Part shown: in pieces, positions 13,465 to 25,294 of the stretch | Layout: every line of letters begins with the position of its first letter | Position numbering within the stretch: position 1 is the stretch's first letter | NCBI GenBank assembly: GCA_022578605.1 | Contig: MU394092.1 | Coordinates: 1 to 64,000 of the forward strand | Direction of reading: 5' to 3' | Source of the DNA: Camillea tinctor | Taxonomy: Eukaryota > Ascomycota > Sordariomycetes > Xylariales > Xylariaceae | Length of the DNA stretch: 64,000 bases | Notes under the pieces: model-generated | Databases searched by the model: none | Told to the model about the DNA's origin: nothing | What the model saw: only the letters and a program-made list of their open reading frames with translations | Translations under genes and position numbers: made by a program

Positions 13465-14862
13465 TTTACTTGTGTCTTTGTGGAGTTTTTAGTCCGGTTA
13501 TTTAATAACTGAAGAGTTCAAAGTGATTAAATATATAGATGAGTTTACGTAGTGCTTGGTCGGCACGCCAGGACCATTTATGTACACTGCCAGATATAAC
13601 AATTATTTCTAGATAGAAATCGGTCTAGAAGTCTAGGTTTGCCCCTTGCATTGTAGCGTATACATCATGGCGTGCACAAAGCCAGCCCCTTTATACTGTT
13701 GGAGATATGTTGTTCTGCACAACCCTTTCTGGGCAGGTGTCACGAATTGGTTTAGGCAATCAACTGCAGTAAGTGAAAATATTACAATAGCGGGATTGTT
13801 ATGTGTACAAGTATAATATGAGAAATAGTATGGGGACGAAAGATGTATCGGCTCAGGTTCTCACTAGCTAACTGTCTAAGAGAAGTAACTAAATACCCGC
13901 GCCAGCCACAGTAGCACGGACTACCTATTATAGATCTTATATTATTTTGTGGTAGCTTGATAAAAATGACTTCACAATATGGCCGTGTGTTTATTGTGCA
14001 CAAATTCTGTATTCTATGGTTACCCCCCTTGGCTGTGACACAACAGCAGGCTAGGCTGTCCGACAAAATCTATTACCTGTTGATTTTACGGTCGTCACAT
14101 AAACAAGAAAGGAAAATGTGACCGTCATCAAGTAGTCTCCCCTGGCTTCACATTACTTGTTAATGATAGATAAGGCAGGCTGTGTAAGTATTGTTGATCA
14201 TCACATCACTTCAAGTCAGCACCCATACACCCATAGTACAATGCCTCATGTTAGGGCTATGGACGATGCTATTATAAGACTCAGGATGGTGATACAAACT
14301 GTTCCGGGATATCCGCAAATAGGAATTTTCTGCAAAGCCACACCATACTGCACTCCACTGTGACCTTAGGTGTCCATAATGGCAGCCAACCTGTCATGGA
14401 CTTGAAAGCAATTTAGTCCTTCGCATCCATATGGCCCCTAAAAGTTATTATAATGAGAAAAATGCGGGAAATGGCCAGTGCATCGGGGATATAGATGTTG
14501 ACGTATGTGATGTGGTATTGTCTAAATGATTTCTTTCCAATAGGCTTATATATCTGCACCTATTCGCCTCTGCCTACTTGAACTAAGCATACTGTAGGAT
14601 CTAGTGTCTTACACACAGAAGGTTCTGGCGCCGTGCTTACATGTTTGTCTAGATCCATCTTCAACCCGTAATGATGAACTATCAATTTCTACGAGGAATT
14701 AATAGTATGTAGATGCAGTAATCCAGATAATACTATGTTTTCTAATCATTGCCCAAAGGAATCTATGTTCCTTAAATTCTTTTCTTTGTGGTAGATTATC
14801 TTCCAATACCTTTCAAATGTGACTTCCGCGATATATCTGAATAATAAGGTTGAGGCTTCACG
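13465..14862. other. Divergent intergenic region (shared promoter region)
   Basis: About 1.4 kb separate the start codons of the minus-strand SDR and the plus-strand rhodopsin-domain gene. No supported coding sequence or repeat is visible. It could act as a bidirectional promoter. Confidence 0.55.
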
Positions 14863-16355
14863 ATGTCCGGCGTTGACTTTAACAGTCTAACACCAACCCA
14901 GCAACAAGATCTCCTTAATGGACCGGCACTACCACCACCTGACAATGTCACTCCAAATTTCGACAATCCGCCAAACGGAGGCACATTAGCCCGTGTTGTA
15001 CTCATTATAGCTCTCACCACTACCACGGTCCTAGTTTTCGTTAGGCTATACTCAGTATGGTTCATCTTCAAGAAGGCCCATATCAGCGACTGTAAGTGTG
15101 ATAACTATTATCACATAGACCTTGACACGTCAAGCTTGCTAATATGTATTTTTTGGACTTAGATATGTTGATTCCTGTATACGTATGTGTACTGGGTTCA
15201 ACAGAAAAATTTACTTATATAGTGATACTAACTATGGCTAACCTAGTGCCTCTATGTGTCATTTACTAGTATTCTGTTTTTGGAAGCTGATGTAGGCTTC
15301 TTGGTTCATCAGTGGAATTTTCGCTTGAGAGATGTTCCTCCCTTATTTCATGTAAGTCCCAGTGGAAATATTCTATACGCAAGCTAATAGTGGTGTGTAT
15401 AGCTTTTTAATACTGCTACAAATCTCTTCGCGGTTGATATCATGTTAATGAAAGCTGCAATTCTGTTAGAGTGGCTTCGGATTTTTGTTCCTAGAGGCGA
15501 ACACGGATACTTTTACTGGATCTGCAGAGTTTTACTACTCATAAACTTTCTCTTCTATTCTGCTGGCATAATTGCACTCGACCTTACATGTATTCCTTTT
15601 GAGAAGACTTGGGATAGAACCTTGCCGGGCAGGTGTATTGATAGCAAGGGACTTGATATCACCTCGGCAACTATTAGCTTCTTGATTGATTTGGCTATTC
15701 TATGCCTTCCACAGCAAAAGATATGGAATCTCCATCTGTCATTTGAAAAGAAGATTGGAGTTGCTGCTGTTTTTGCCGTTGGTGTCTTGTAAGTTATCTA
15801 GGAGCTTCGTCCCTTTTTCGTTCTGGAAACATACTAAGAAACCAACGCAGTGGTTGTGTTGCTGCCGCTTTTCGGCTTGTAGTCACGGTCCAATACTCCC
15901 GCGCCCAGGATAATACATACGATTTCAGCAGGGTAACTTTATGGGTACTCGCTGAAATGACTAGCGGCATTATTATCTTATGCGTTCCTGCTCTTCCAAA
16001 ATTCTTGTCCAGCTTAGGGATACCCAAAAAGCTCTCGTCGCTAAAGTCTTGGGTAGACTCTTCGATATCGGATACACGAGGGGTCAGATATAATCCTAGT
16101 CAGGGAAGGTCGACTCCCCGGCGGTATCATGATTTGGACGGGAACATGTCAATACCTTTGGGCAATTTTCCCGAAGGATCACAGACAAGATGGAATTCCT
16201 TTCAGGAGGTGAACCAACAGCATGCAGGACCAGCTGAGTCTGCGATTCTCCGAACGACCCATGTGAGCACGACCTTTTCAGAAAATAATAGTAATCAAAA
16301 CTTTATTAGCGGCGCATCCAATCACCATAATCTTTGGGATATAGAAGCTAGGTGA
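14863..16355 (+). CDS. Rhodopsin-domain integral membrane protein (PTH11-like fold)
   Basis: Fungal seven-helix membrane protein of the rhodopsin-domain type found in many Pezizomycotina; function usually unknown. Supported exons: 14863-15091 (hydrophobic helix, ends SD), one beginning at 15163 (DYMLIPVY), one ending at 15351 (GFLVHQWNFRLRDVPPLFH), 15403-15788 (LFNTATNLF, three further helices, LPQQKIWNL) and 15851-16355 (AFRLVVTVQYS, LAEMTSGIIILCVPALPKF, then a Ser/Thr/Asn-rich cytoplasmic tail). The boundaries between 15183 and 15295 could not be fixed because no pair of GT and AG sites gave a convincing frame; a small error or lesion is possible. The HQW and acidic-to-proline motifs are characteristic of the family. 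Its place between SDR and monooxygenase suggests a membrane role in the cluster, but this is only context. Confidence 0.75.
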
Positions 16356-18121
16356 GGTCCTAGACACTAGTGTGATAGCCGATAGATAGAAAAGAAAAAT
16401 TAGTATATCCGAACGTTCTTGCCTTCCTGTGACGTAGTCTTCCCAAAAGAACTTATAATGACTCCCACTCTTAGAGTCAAGAAGTTACACTGAAGCCATT
16501 ATTCAACCACTGTATGATTACCTCTAACTGTAAAGTGCTCACCGGATCATACCCCTAGCACCAACCGATGTAAATGGGAACAAAACCACAATGACACGGC
16601 GTAAAACTAAATACAGTTCTATGTGTCGACTAATCATGTCGCTGGTCCTTCATGCAGCCGGTGAACACTCCACGCCTCCCTACTACGCCACAAAGAGACG
16701 CGTAACCTACATTACGACCGCAAACATAACAACGCTACTAGCTTATAGTATATACAGGATGTCAGAATACGATTGTGTCCGGATGCAAGACAAATAATAG
16801 GCGCAACAACGTTGTATTCACCCATAAGAGAGAAAGAGGTTATGTGACGAAGTGGATATCCTGATCTGCAGGTCTACTTCTAACCGCAAGTACCTAGGTA
16901 CAACGTATTGAGGAATATGATAAGAAGCACTAAGAATGAGAATAGGAAGGGAGCTGTCATAATATTGACCTTGTGTGACGTTGGGGGCTGCGACCACCAA
17001 CCCACGACCCCACTGGCCTACCTTGATAAAAGGATATCAGAATTACATAGTCAACTGCTATGAAATCCAAGGCGGTATATACGGTCAGGTTGACTACGGC
17101 CGCCGACCGTGACAATAATTATATTAAAAAAATATTTTATTATAATTTTATGGCAAAAGCGAACGCTACTTGCCCTTCGGCAATTAGCTCATATATAGTA
17201 CGCGACAAATTTTAACTTCTTAAAACTTATACGTTAAATAATAGAAATTTTTTAAACTTACCTAGGTAATTTATAAGTTGTTTTTAAAATTCAAACATCG
17301 CTATGCAGTGCATAATATATCGGTGCCATATTATTTGGTAAACAACCCAACAAGTGCAACAGGTAAATAATCACTGAGGACCATTGCACGAATTCCGCAG
17401 GAATGTGTTTCATTGCATAATATCAGAAGTTAGTGTAGATAGTATAGTTAAACCCCATCATTATACGATGACTACAGCCAGCTGTGTAACATGATCTGTA
17501 ACTCTGGGGCATTTTAGTCAATTTTATTAAAAGGTTCAGAGACGTCTTACATACTTACTTCTCCAAGGGTCATTTCGCCATAAAGACTAGGTACTTTCGA
17601 AGGACAGCCATTGAGGCAATCCCTTGATCGGCAAGGACAAGCTTGCGTGCCATCGGTTCGGACCAAGAAGACACTACGCTTTGTTGGGTCGATCAATGCT
17701 CTTGCAGGGTGGGGGCGACAGAGGGAAATTTCCTAAGGGGGGTGATTCTATTTAGAAGACTTCCTTCCTCGCGATATATCACGGTGATGTCACTCTTAAC
17801 ATGACTTCAAATAGATTACAGTGGCCAATGAAATCTTCGTAGCGGACGAGCTTGAGTAACCTAACATAGAGAGGCTGTGAGAAGACAGTAAGAGCGCCAT
17901 CCATCGGAAGTAACCTAACAAATAACGTAACACTGTAATGCACACATCTGAATCATCATGAACAAAAATATTCTGGTATGACTGAGACTGAATGATTTCC
18001 GGCCTTTTTCATGCAGCATTGCATAATAGAGTGGTAGACTCATCACGATATACAAAATATATCTCTAAGCTAAAGTTTAGAACATGTTTCTTAACATCAT
18101 TGGATTCTATCTTATGACTCG
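16356..18121. other. Intergenic region
   Basis: About 1.8 kb without a gene I can support. An A+T-rich patch at 17110-17290 holds a degraded LTR end (listed separately). On the minus strand around 17560-17760 there is a short open stretch containing a cysteine-rich piece (CPCRSRDCLNGC) that I cannot assign. Confidence 0.5.
17170..17207 (+). repeat. Degraded 3' end of LTR family D
   Basis: Contains CTTCGGCAATTAGCTCATA and then ATAGTACGCGACA. This matches the 3' end of the fuller LTR at 61579-61867 (GGCAATTGGCTC, then ATATAGTCCGCAACA) apart from a few changes, mostly transitions. A similar end is at 24885-24925 and an inverted one at 60450-60507. Confidence 0.5.
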
Positions 18122-18128
18122 TATAAAA
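18122..18128 (+). promoter_or_regulatory. TATA-like box of the monooxygenase gene
   Basis: TATAAAA, 38 bases before the ATG at 18160. The spacing is short but common in ascomycete genes. Confidence 0.35.
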
Positions 18129-18159
18129 CAAGAAATTACAAGCTTCCTCTAATATCAAC

Positions 18160-19780
18160 ATGGCAAATTTTCCAGAAGAACATCAAATTTCATCAGTCTA
18201 CGATGTTGTTATTGTCGGTGCTGGAATATCGGGCATAAATTGCGCATATCGACTACAGACCGAGTTGCCAGACCTCAGATTCACTATCCTCGAAGGTCGC
18301 GATGATATTGGGGGCACCTGGGACCTTTTTAAGTATCCTGGAATCCGAGCGGATACAGAGTATGTAATCAGTTATTTGTTAACAGCTTTCGGTAGCAGTG
18401 AAATATTTTTTTCTTTTCCAGAATTCAAAGTTTTAAAAAGAATCTTTAAACACATTCAAGGCGATTACTAAGTAGTTGTTTTTGCACAGAATGTACACCT
18501 ACAGCTTCGGCTGGGCACCTTGGCCACACTCAAACCCGATAGGTACTGGCTCGCAGATCAAGCAGTACATGAAGGACTGCGTCTCCATGTACAATCTCGA
18601 CCGATATATAAGGCTTCAACATAAAGTACTCAGTGCGGATTGGTCTCGAGAGGATCGCCAATGGAAGTTGATTGTATCCAACCACGACCGGATTATAAAT
18701 ATAAAAGCAGATTTCCTAGTTTTGGGGACAGGCTACTTCGATTATGATACTCCGCTTCAGACGGAGACGGTCATTCCTGGACTGGAAGACTTCAAGGGGA
18801 AATTGATCCACCCCCAGTTCTGGCCTACGGACTACGATTATAGTGGGAGAAAATTAGCCATTATAGGAAGCGGTGCCAGTTCTATTAGCATGTTTCCGGA
18901 GTTGTGTAAAGAGGCTTCCCAGGTAACCATGGTACAAAGGAGTCCTACATACATTGTGTCTACAGACGATTATGCTCCAAGTCTCTCCTCTCTTCTAAGG
19001 TTCGCGCCTTTAAGGTTCTCTTTTCTCAAGGCTTTGGATAGAGTATGGTTTGCTCTGGTTTCCTATCTCAACGCAACACTCTGTTACTACTTCCCATCCC
19101 AAATGAGGACGCGTCTACGCCAGATGACACTTCCTCAACTACCTGCACGACTTGAACATGACATCCATTTCCAACCAAAGTACAATCCCTGGGAACAACG
19201 CATGTGCCTTGCACCAGACGGGGACTTTTTCAAGGCACTTCATAGCCCAGTTGCTAATATTGCCACGGGGGCTATTGACAGAGTCACAGACAACTCTGTC
19301 CAAATGAAAGATGGCACGAAGATTGATGTGAACGACATCATTATAGCTACAGGTCTTAGATTGCAAATCGGCGGGTCAATTTCCCTATCTGTTGATGAAG
19401 GCGAAATCAAACTGGGAGGAAGGTTCCTTTGGAACGGGAGCATGGTCGAAGGAGTTCCTAATATGGTGGTTCTGACTGGATACACGAATGCCTCGTGGAC
19501 CTTAGGAGCTGACTCTGCTACTTATATCTTTATTCGAGTTATAAAGGATATGAAATCCAGACGACTCAAGTGTGTCGTTCCTCGCATACCAGAAAATGGA
19601 TTTTCTACTATCAACCGCATGTGGGAGCTTTCCTCAACCTATATCGTCAAGGCTGAGTCTTTTGGCCGCCTGCCAGTCTATGGCGACAGAGGTCCTTGGA
19701 GGCCAAGGCGGAACCACCTCATTGACTATGCTCACGCACATTGGGGAGATGTTACCACCGGGCTAGTGTTCTCAACCTGA
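18160..19780 (+). CDS. Flavin monooxygenase, Baeyer-Villiger type
   Basis: FAD- and NADPH-dependent class B monooxygenase; Baeyer-Villiger members insert oxygen next to a ketone to give an ester or lactone. Two exons (18160-18359 and 18490-19780) give 1491 nt, 496 aa in frame; the intron falls inside RADTE-MYTYSF. FAD motif GAGISG at residues 20-25, then GGTWDLFKYPGIR. The Baeyer-Villiger fingerprint FxGxxxHxxxWP is met exactly by FKGKLIHPQFWP, followed by the second Rossmann motif IIGSGASSIS and the ATG motif IIATGL. Length is typical. It lies between the rhodopsin-domain gene and the PKS relic, so it could oxidise a polyketide intermediate. A simple N- or C-oxygenase of the same class cannot be excluded. 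Confidence 0.92.
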
Positions 19781-20620
19781 ATGCTGATCTCTTACTCAGC
19801 AGGTGATTATGGAATTATAAGGGGACAGTGGGTATTTTCTCTATAATATACCCTGTACGAATAGGAGAATGTAAAAAGCACCGAGTAACAATTCTATTAT
19901 AAAGGTGGATAAACCCATATATTGGTCCAACTTCTGGTCTTTCCATATCCTTCAAGCATTGTCCTGGGTTGAAAGCATGATTAGGTGGGTTGAGGGTTTG
20001 TAGTAATACTGGGGGGTTAAAGACTAGTCACTTAGTCAGCGATACTAAAGGATTATAATTGTGTAGTCGGCGATATTAAGAGGCGAATAGCAAGGAAAGT
20101 CGGTTAGGGGTGTTGCTTAAGTGTTTATGACCACGTGACCGTAGTCCTCAGACCCACTAGTATCGGCACTCATAGGGTCTCAATGCTTATATGCATCACT
20201 CAGTGCCAGGGTGGTTGAATCATCTACGCAAGCATGAGTTAGGAGTCCTTGTATTAAAATAGTAGAAAGGGGGGCTCAAGGGATGACGGGTTATATTTCT
20301 GCAATGCCGTATTAGTAAACAGGGCTGCTTTTACACTCTTGACTGATCCGTTGTATGTCACTGAAACTGGAAAGGCAAGTTTGTTAGTAAATAAGCGAAC
20401 CGGTTTAAGATAAGGTCGCTTATAACTAAAAGCGACGTTCGACTCTCGAGAGTTAAATGAAATATATATAACCTAGGTACTACTTCACCTAGTTGGAATC
20501 GATGTTTTAAGAACATTAATGCCTACGTTAGGACTGGTGAGACTATATCGGATTTGCGTAGAAGGCTATAGCCGAACAATCAACTAACAAATGAATATTG
20601 TGTTCTCCGTAGTAATATTA
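19781..20620. other. Intergenic region
   Basis: About 840 bases downstream of the monooxygenase with no open frame or motif worth calling. Confidence 0.5.
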
Positions 20621-20705
20621 ACCCCAAGATTGGTAGGTAACTATATAATGCAGAATTAAGCCACAATAACCGTTTAGTCATTATAAAAACCTTTTATTTT
20701 ATAGT
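20621..20705 (+). repeat. RIP-mutated 5' part of LTR family D
   Basis: Aligns base for base with 61590-61662 near the start of the LTR at 61579: both read TTGGTxGGTAACTATATAAT, then CAGAATTxAGCCACAATxACC, then AACCTTTT. All differences I could align are transitions; most are G to A or C to T in this copy, with two A to G. It breaks off after about 20705 and abuts the PKS relic. Confidence 0.6.
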
Positions 20706-20823
20706 GCAACAGGTTTGCGTAACCCCCAGTTGCAACAAGTAAGACTTCTCTCATTAAGAATTATCTGTACGCAAGCGACAAGTTATTAAGCATAGTCGAC
20801 GTAAGGGTAATTGAGACTGTTTT

Positions 20824-21709
20824 ATGCAAAAAGTGGTGTACGCGACGCCATGTCTCAAGGAAATGCTAGAAAATCTCAAGCCTGTACTCAAGCCAGATGA
20901 CATGCTTCTACTAACAGAGATCTCAACAACAGCACGAGCCTCTAATTACACATTCGGGAATTTCTCGAAATGGTGGCTAGGCGGGAGGGATGACCGCCTT
21001 TGGGAACCGTATATCCTACCAGGACACCGGGACAAAGAACTCGAAGCATCCAGGTTTACAAAAGTGGAGGCCGTTGTGTCAGATGATGAGATGTCATATC
21101 AGCTATTCATAGCCATCTTGTCAAAGCCCCGACCTATCGAGAAGAACAAAAAGCCTGGCAGAAAGGTGACGGTGCTATACTGGAGTGCTGGCAAAGTCCC
21201 GTCATCGTCACTAGCTTCAGTTCTGCGAAAGGAAAGTCTGGGCTTGGAGGAAATGTAAACTAGGAAACCAGCTCCCTTCATCCGGCGGGGGCATTATCGC
21301 ACACGTGGACCTCAATACACGGTTCTTCGATAGGGATATGAGCGAGGCGGGCTTATCTACCTTCCAGGATCTTCTGCCATATTTCAAAGACGAAAGAGTT
21401 CTGTGCCTGACCCATCCTTTCCAAGTCAAGTGGCCAGATCCTCCAGTCGTCTAGATATTGGGCATGGCGCACATCATCCGTCCTGAGCCTGCCCTACGTT
21501 TCTTTGCCCTCGAGATGGACTACGACGAAGAGCTGCAGGCCGCAAATATTGTATCTTAAGTGGTCAGCAAGTTCCACCGCGTACAGGATCAAGACATCCT
21601 AAATTCTGACAAGGAATTTGTTGTAAACGATGGCGTCGTCTGCATCGGATGCTACCATCCCATTTACGTCGTGGATGAGATGATGACGGCAACAAAGCGC
21701 CACCACTAA
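20824..21709 (+). pseudogene. Relic of a third HR-PKS (methyltransferase end plus structural-KR linker)
   Basis: A decayed fragment of an HR-PKS. The first frame resembles the end of a PKS C-methyltransferase domain: YATPCLKEMLENLKPVL, TEISTT, FGNFSKWWLG and DDRLWEPYILP. Near 21240 the frame shifts by one and homology continues into the linker before the ER (GGGIIAHVDLNTRF, RVLCLTHPFQVKW, LGMAHIIRPEPALRF, VNDGVVCIGCYH), interrupted by stop codons near 21452 and 21557. No KS, AT, DH, ER, catalytic KR or ACP is present nearby. Because both intact PKSs here have degenerate methyltransferase regions, this was probably a different, methylating enzyme. Confidence 0.8.
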
Positions 21710-22713
21710 ACATGTCTCAAAGCTCCAAAGCTTCTTCACATCGGTAAGTCCAGAGCCAAGAATTCCGCTCGGGATGGAAGTCGCCGGCGTTTTGAGGTGT
21801 GTGCTAGCATCGAGGCTACTTAAAATGGTGTTCCGTAGCAAGGACGATCAGAAAACCTAGCACGCCAACATTCGTGCAACAACCACATAGGTTATCCTTG
21901 TCCCTGATACGCCATATCAAGGGTTGTAAAATCCACGAAAGCTATTACAGCAGTACGGAGCCTCACATATATAGAATTCCTGGATATGTTGATGGTATCA
22001 CGATTTGAGTCGCGACGGCCTCACTGTCACGAACCACCTTAGATCATGAATCACATGACCTGACAAGCTAAGCTAGGGATCGGAGGTATTACTGTTAATA
22101 AATTGCGACTACATACGTCGTAATACTCACAACCCCGAACAAGTCCTTATCATGGTAACAGAACAGGCTGGGAAATATTTCATAAAAGTCCACATGGCCT
22201 TTAGCAATGACAAAAATACTTTGCGTGAGAAACTTTCAGACATGTATATAGGGACAACAAGGAAAATTTGAGGGTGCCTGTATGTTGTAATGGGCATCAG
22301 AAAGTGGAGCAGGGACTTGTTAGAAGGCGGCAGGTGGTTAGACCTGGAGGCAACAGGACTGTGAAGTTCAATGCTGCATTAATATGTAAAATCAATAATA
22401 ATAAACGCAGTGTAACGCAAACGCAGTGTAACGTAAGCAAAGTGAGATGTACATACAGATGTACAGATGTACAGGTGTACAGATGCAACCAACAGGCAAG
22501 ATACCTTCTAGCCTACCAATTAGGTACCCCGCCAAGGCTAGCCTGCCTCCTTGCTTGGTGGGGGGCTGTTTTTCAGTACCTATTGCCTAGGCCCTAGGTT
22601 AGGTCAGAACCATTGACGTTCTCATATCACATTGTGATGGAACCCAGACTCTGCATCGATTTAGCTGAGGCAGAATCCAACTCAACGACGAATTTGGGAC
22701 GACACTGGCAACA
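21710..22713. other. Intergenic region
   Basis: About 1 kb with no supported gene. A very weak continuation of the PKS relic may exist around 21745-21800 (frame reading PLGMEVAGVL, ER-like), too short to call. Confidence 0.45.
22446..22487 (+). repeat. Short tandem repeat, GTACA/GATGTACA units
   Basis: Imperfect tandem units of ACAGATGT and ACAGGTGT type in the region upstream of the transporter gene. Probably a simple-sequence repeat without function. Confidence 0.5.
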
Positions 22714-24221
22714 ATGTCAGAGGTGGCAGACGAACAAGTCTCTGACTGGAACTTGAAGCACGATACGCAACCTGCTAAATCTGACTCACTGAGATCAGAT
22801 CAGCAAGTCGCAACAGCGCCCGACAGCCAGGGAGGCAGGAAACCCGTCTCTTTTTACATGTCATTGATTTGTCTTGGGCTTCTGGCATTGATTGTGGCAT
22901 GGGATGCCACCGCCTTAGCGGTAGCCATTCCCATTATAGCGGAGCTAGAGGCCACCACACTAGAAGCCTTCTTTGCGAGCATCGCCTTCACGCTCGCCGT
23001 CGCCATTTCCCAACCGTTATACCTCAGTATCTTGGACGCGATAGGACGAAAAGTCCCACTCTACGTTGCCATGGTACTGTTCACCGTGGGATCCATTCAC
23101 TTCGCCGTCAGCCAGAGCATCACCGTAGTCATTGCTGGGCACCTTATACAAGGTTTTGGCGGGTATGCTGCTATTTCCTATTCTCTCGGTAAAGGAAAAG
23201 AGAAAAAAACATATATGCTGGCTCTACCTCTGAAATTTTGACAGTGGAGGCCTGGATATTCTCCAAGAGATTATCGTTGTCGACATGACGAGCTTGAAAG
23301 AACGGCCTATTTACCTTGCTCTCATGGCGTTACCTATCGCCCTCGGCTCTATTTTGGGTCCTCTTATTGGTACTCTCCTATGCCAGTTTTTAACATGGCG
23401 TTGGCTTGGATGGTGCGGATAAGAAACTCCAAGTACCTTGTTCTATGATACCTATACATAATCTGACTAAGGACCTTCAGGATAAATCTACCTTTTGTTG
23501 GCCCGTCTATACCCCTCGCGCTGCTTTTTATGAATCTTCGGCCTATCGATATGGACCTTAAGACGAAGCTTCGCCGGCTCGACTGGGGTGGCATGTTTCT
23601 GTTTACTGTGGGTGCAACGTGCATTTCCCTGCCGGTTAGCTGGGCAGACACCCTGTATTCATGGTCATCTTGGCAGACTTTGTTCCCTTTGATCATTGGA
23701 ATCGCCGCCTTTATCACCTTTGGTATCTACGAAGCTCGTCTGTGACGAGCCCTCCTTCTGATAGGTAGGTCACGTGCTGGTCTTGACTTTATGGAACAGT
23801 GAGGCGAGATTGGTTCAATATATTTACGATATGCTCGTCAGAGGGGTTTTACGGTACCCTCGCTATTGGATTTAAAAGAGAAAATAAAGCCTTAGATTGA
23901 TAGCTAAAGAACGAATGTCTATAAGAGAATTTACGCCGACTTATATAACCACGAGGTCGCAAGAGGTCGCACTGGCGACCGTTGGCGACCGTTACATTCC
24001 TATACCAGGAATGGTTAGCTCTAACAACTCTATGTTGAAATAACAGTTGTTCCGTTTCCGGCGACCCCACATGTTGGAGTGGGTCGTAACATCGTCCTGT
24101 CCAGCCCATGCTACCCTATCACCTCTTTAAGAGCAGAACTGCGGTTGCGTCGATAATAGGAGGGACCATACATGGGCTTCTTCTATTTTCTCTTCTGTTG
24201 TATCTGCCCTTGTTTTTTCAG
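22714..24221 (+). pseudogene. MFS multidrug-type transporter, disrupted by an LTR
   Basis: Major facilitator exporter, fungal DHA type, the kind that often exports cluster products. Exons 22714-23162, 23245-23412 and 23481-23740 splice in frame: polar N terminus, then helices with AWDATALAVAIP, LDAIGRKVPL, GFGGGGLDIL, DMTSLKERPIY, WRWLGWINLPF and DWGGMFLFTVG. At 23740 the codon for R in YEAR is followed directly by LTR sequence, which brings a stop at 23743. Removing the LTR and one TCGTC copy lets the frame run on from 24097 as VQPMLPYHLFKSRTAV and LYLPLFFQ to a donor-like GTGAGT at 24222. I cannot find the remaining exons, so the 3' half also appears lost. What remains could encode at most a truncated 293-aa protein. 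Confidence 0.88.
23741..24091. mobile_element. Solo LTR inserted in the MFS gene, family A (351 bp)
   Basis: Begins TGTGACGA and ends TCGTAACA, near-perfect inverted ends with the TG...CA termini of LTRs. It is flanked by a perfect 5-bp target-site duplication, TCGTC at 23736-23740 and 24092-24096. No internal retrotransposon region lies beside it, so it is a solo LTR left by recombination between two LTRs. It carries no gene. Confidence 0.88.
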
Positions 24222-24574
24222 GTGAGTCTAGAGATGATTCCTTATGATTTAATATCGCTTTTATATACGTGAATGGTTTGGAGGCACATAAGAGATTGAA
24301 TTGTAAACCATGGATTTGCGAAGCAGAAGGGGGGCCGAGCGCCCTTATATACACAAAATAGTGGAGCTTACGCTCCAGGGTGCCAAGATCTCCAGGTCAC
24401 GTGGTCACCCCATGTATGTGTACCTATGCTCCTGGGAATGCCCTAATACGGGACATATAATTGATTTCTTGTAATATTTTTCTTTATTCAGGTAGACACC
24501 TTTAAATATTCTCTATATAATCCCCTTAATTATTATGGAACTGGAGATATAGGACACCCCCTACCCTCAGGTGT

Positions 24575-24800
24575 ACCTGGCTGTGAGGGGCTGAAGTTTG
24601 TATGAAGTCTACTATACACAATCTTTATACAATTTAGTTGTATAAGAAGCATATAAATGAAAAAAAAAAGGAAATCTATTCATTTTTACAGTGTTGCTGA
24701 CTCCTTAAGTAAAGAAATGATCGACGACAACTTGAAAAGCGATGCAATATATACATATACACTAAGCCATGGTTCCTGGTCCCCCTAGTCCCCACATCAC
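24575..24800 (+). repeat. Dispersed repeat family E, copy 3
   Basis: Starts with GGCTGTGAGGGGCTGAAG and ends with GGTCCCCCTAGTCCCCACA, the same ends as the copy at 2164-2375. The interior is diverged. Confidence 0.45.
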
Positions 24801-24884
24801 TATAAGTATAGAAAGTTTGCGCCTTTGGTGGTAATAACAATGGCATGTCAATACTTATGATTCTGTAAAGCTAAAAAGCAAATG

Positions 24885-24925
24885 CTAATAGCTTTTGGCT
24901 ATTGGCTCATATATAGTCCGTGACA
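24885..24925 (+). repeat. LTR family D 3' end
   Basis: Contains a hairpin (CTAATAGC-TTTT-GGCTATTGG, imperfect) followed by CTCATATATAGTCCGTGACA, matching the end of the LTR at 61579-61867. The rest of the LTR to the left is not clear. Confidence 0.45.
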
Positions 24926-25294
24926 GATTTAGATATCTGGCTTTCTTACTACCCATATTTAGAATGACTAGGATTGGCATAGGATATATGATTACTTCTT
25001 AGAGGCGTATATATAGATGGACAGGGCTTTCTTAGAGTAAGGGGGGAGGGGGGGAAGGGGTGCAGTATCTAGATTATTTCTTGTGCCAAGGCCAATGATG
25101 CAACCTAGTTAAAGTGCAGGACTCGTAGTGCATCCTGACGAGCACGACCTACAGATACTAGGGCGGTGTGTATTTAGACTTAAGTAATATATCTAGGTTA
25201 CATTATATAACAATGCTGGAATCTGTAAATTAAGTACGATTATTCCACTTCGAAAAGTAATGAATCCAAGCCTTTTGTGTTAAACAGCAACATC

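Larger units (their letters stand above)
24222..25294. other. Intergenic region rich in repeats
   Basis: About 1.1 kb between the transporter relic and the oxoamine synthase. It holds a family E repeat, a family D LTR end and a G-run patch near 25038-25062. No gene is supported. Confidence 0.5.

Noticed and set aside
22268..22597. Open frame of 109 codons upstream of the MFS gene, and its antisense partner
   Set aside because: It spans a simple repeat, lacks homology cues and has no splice context.
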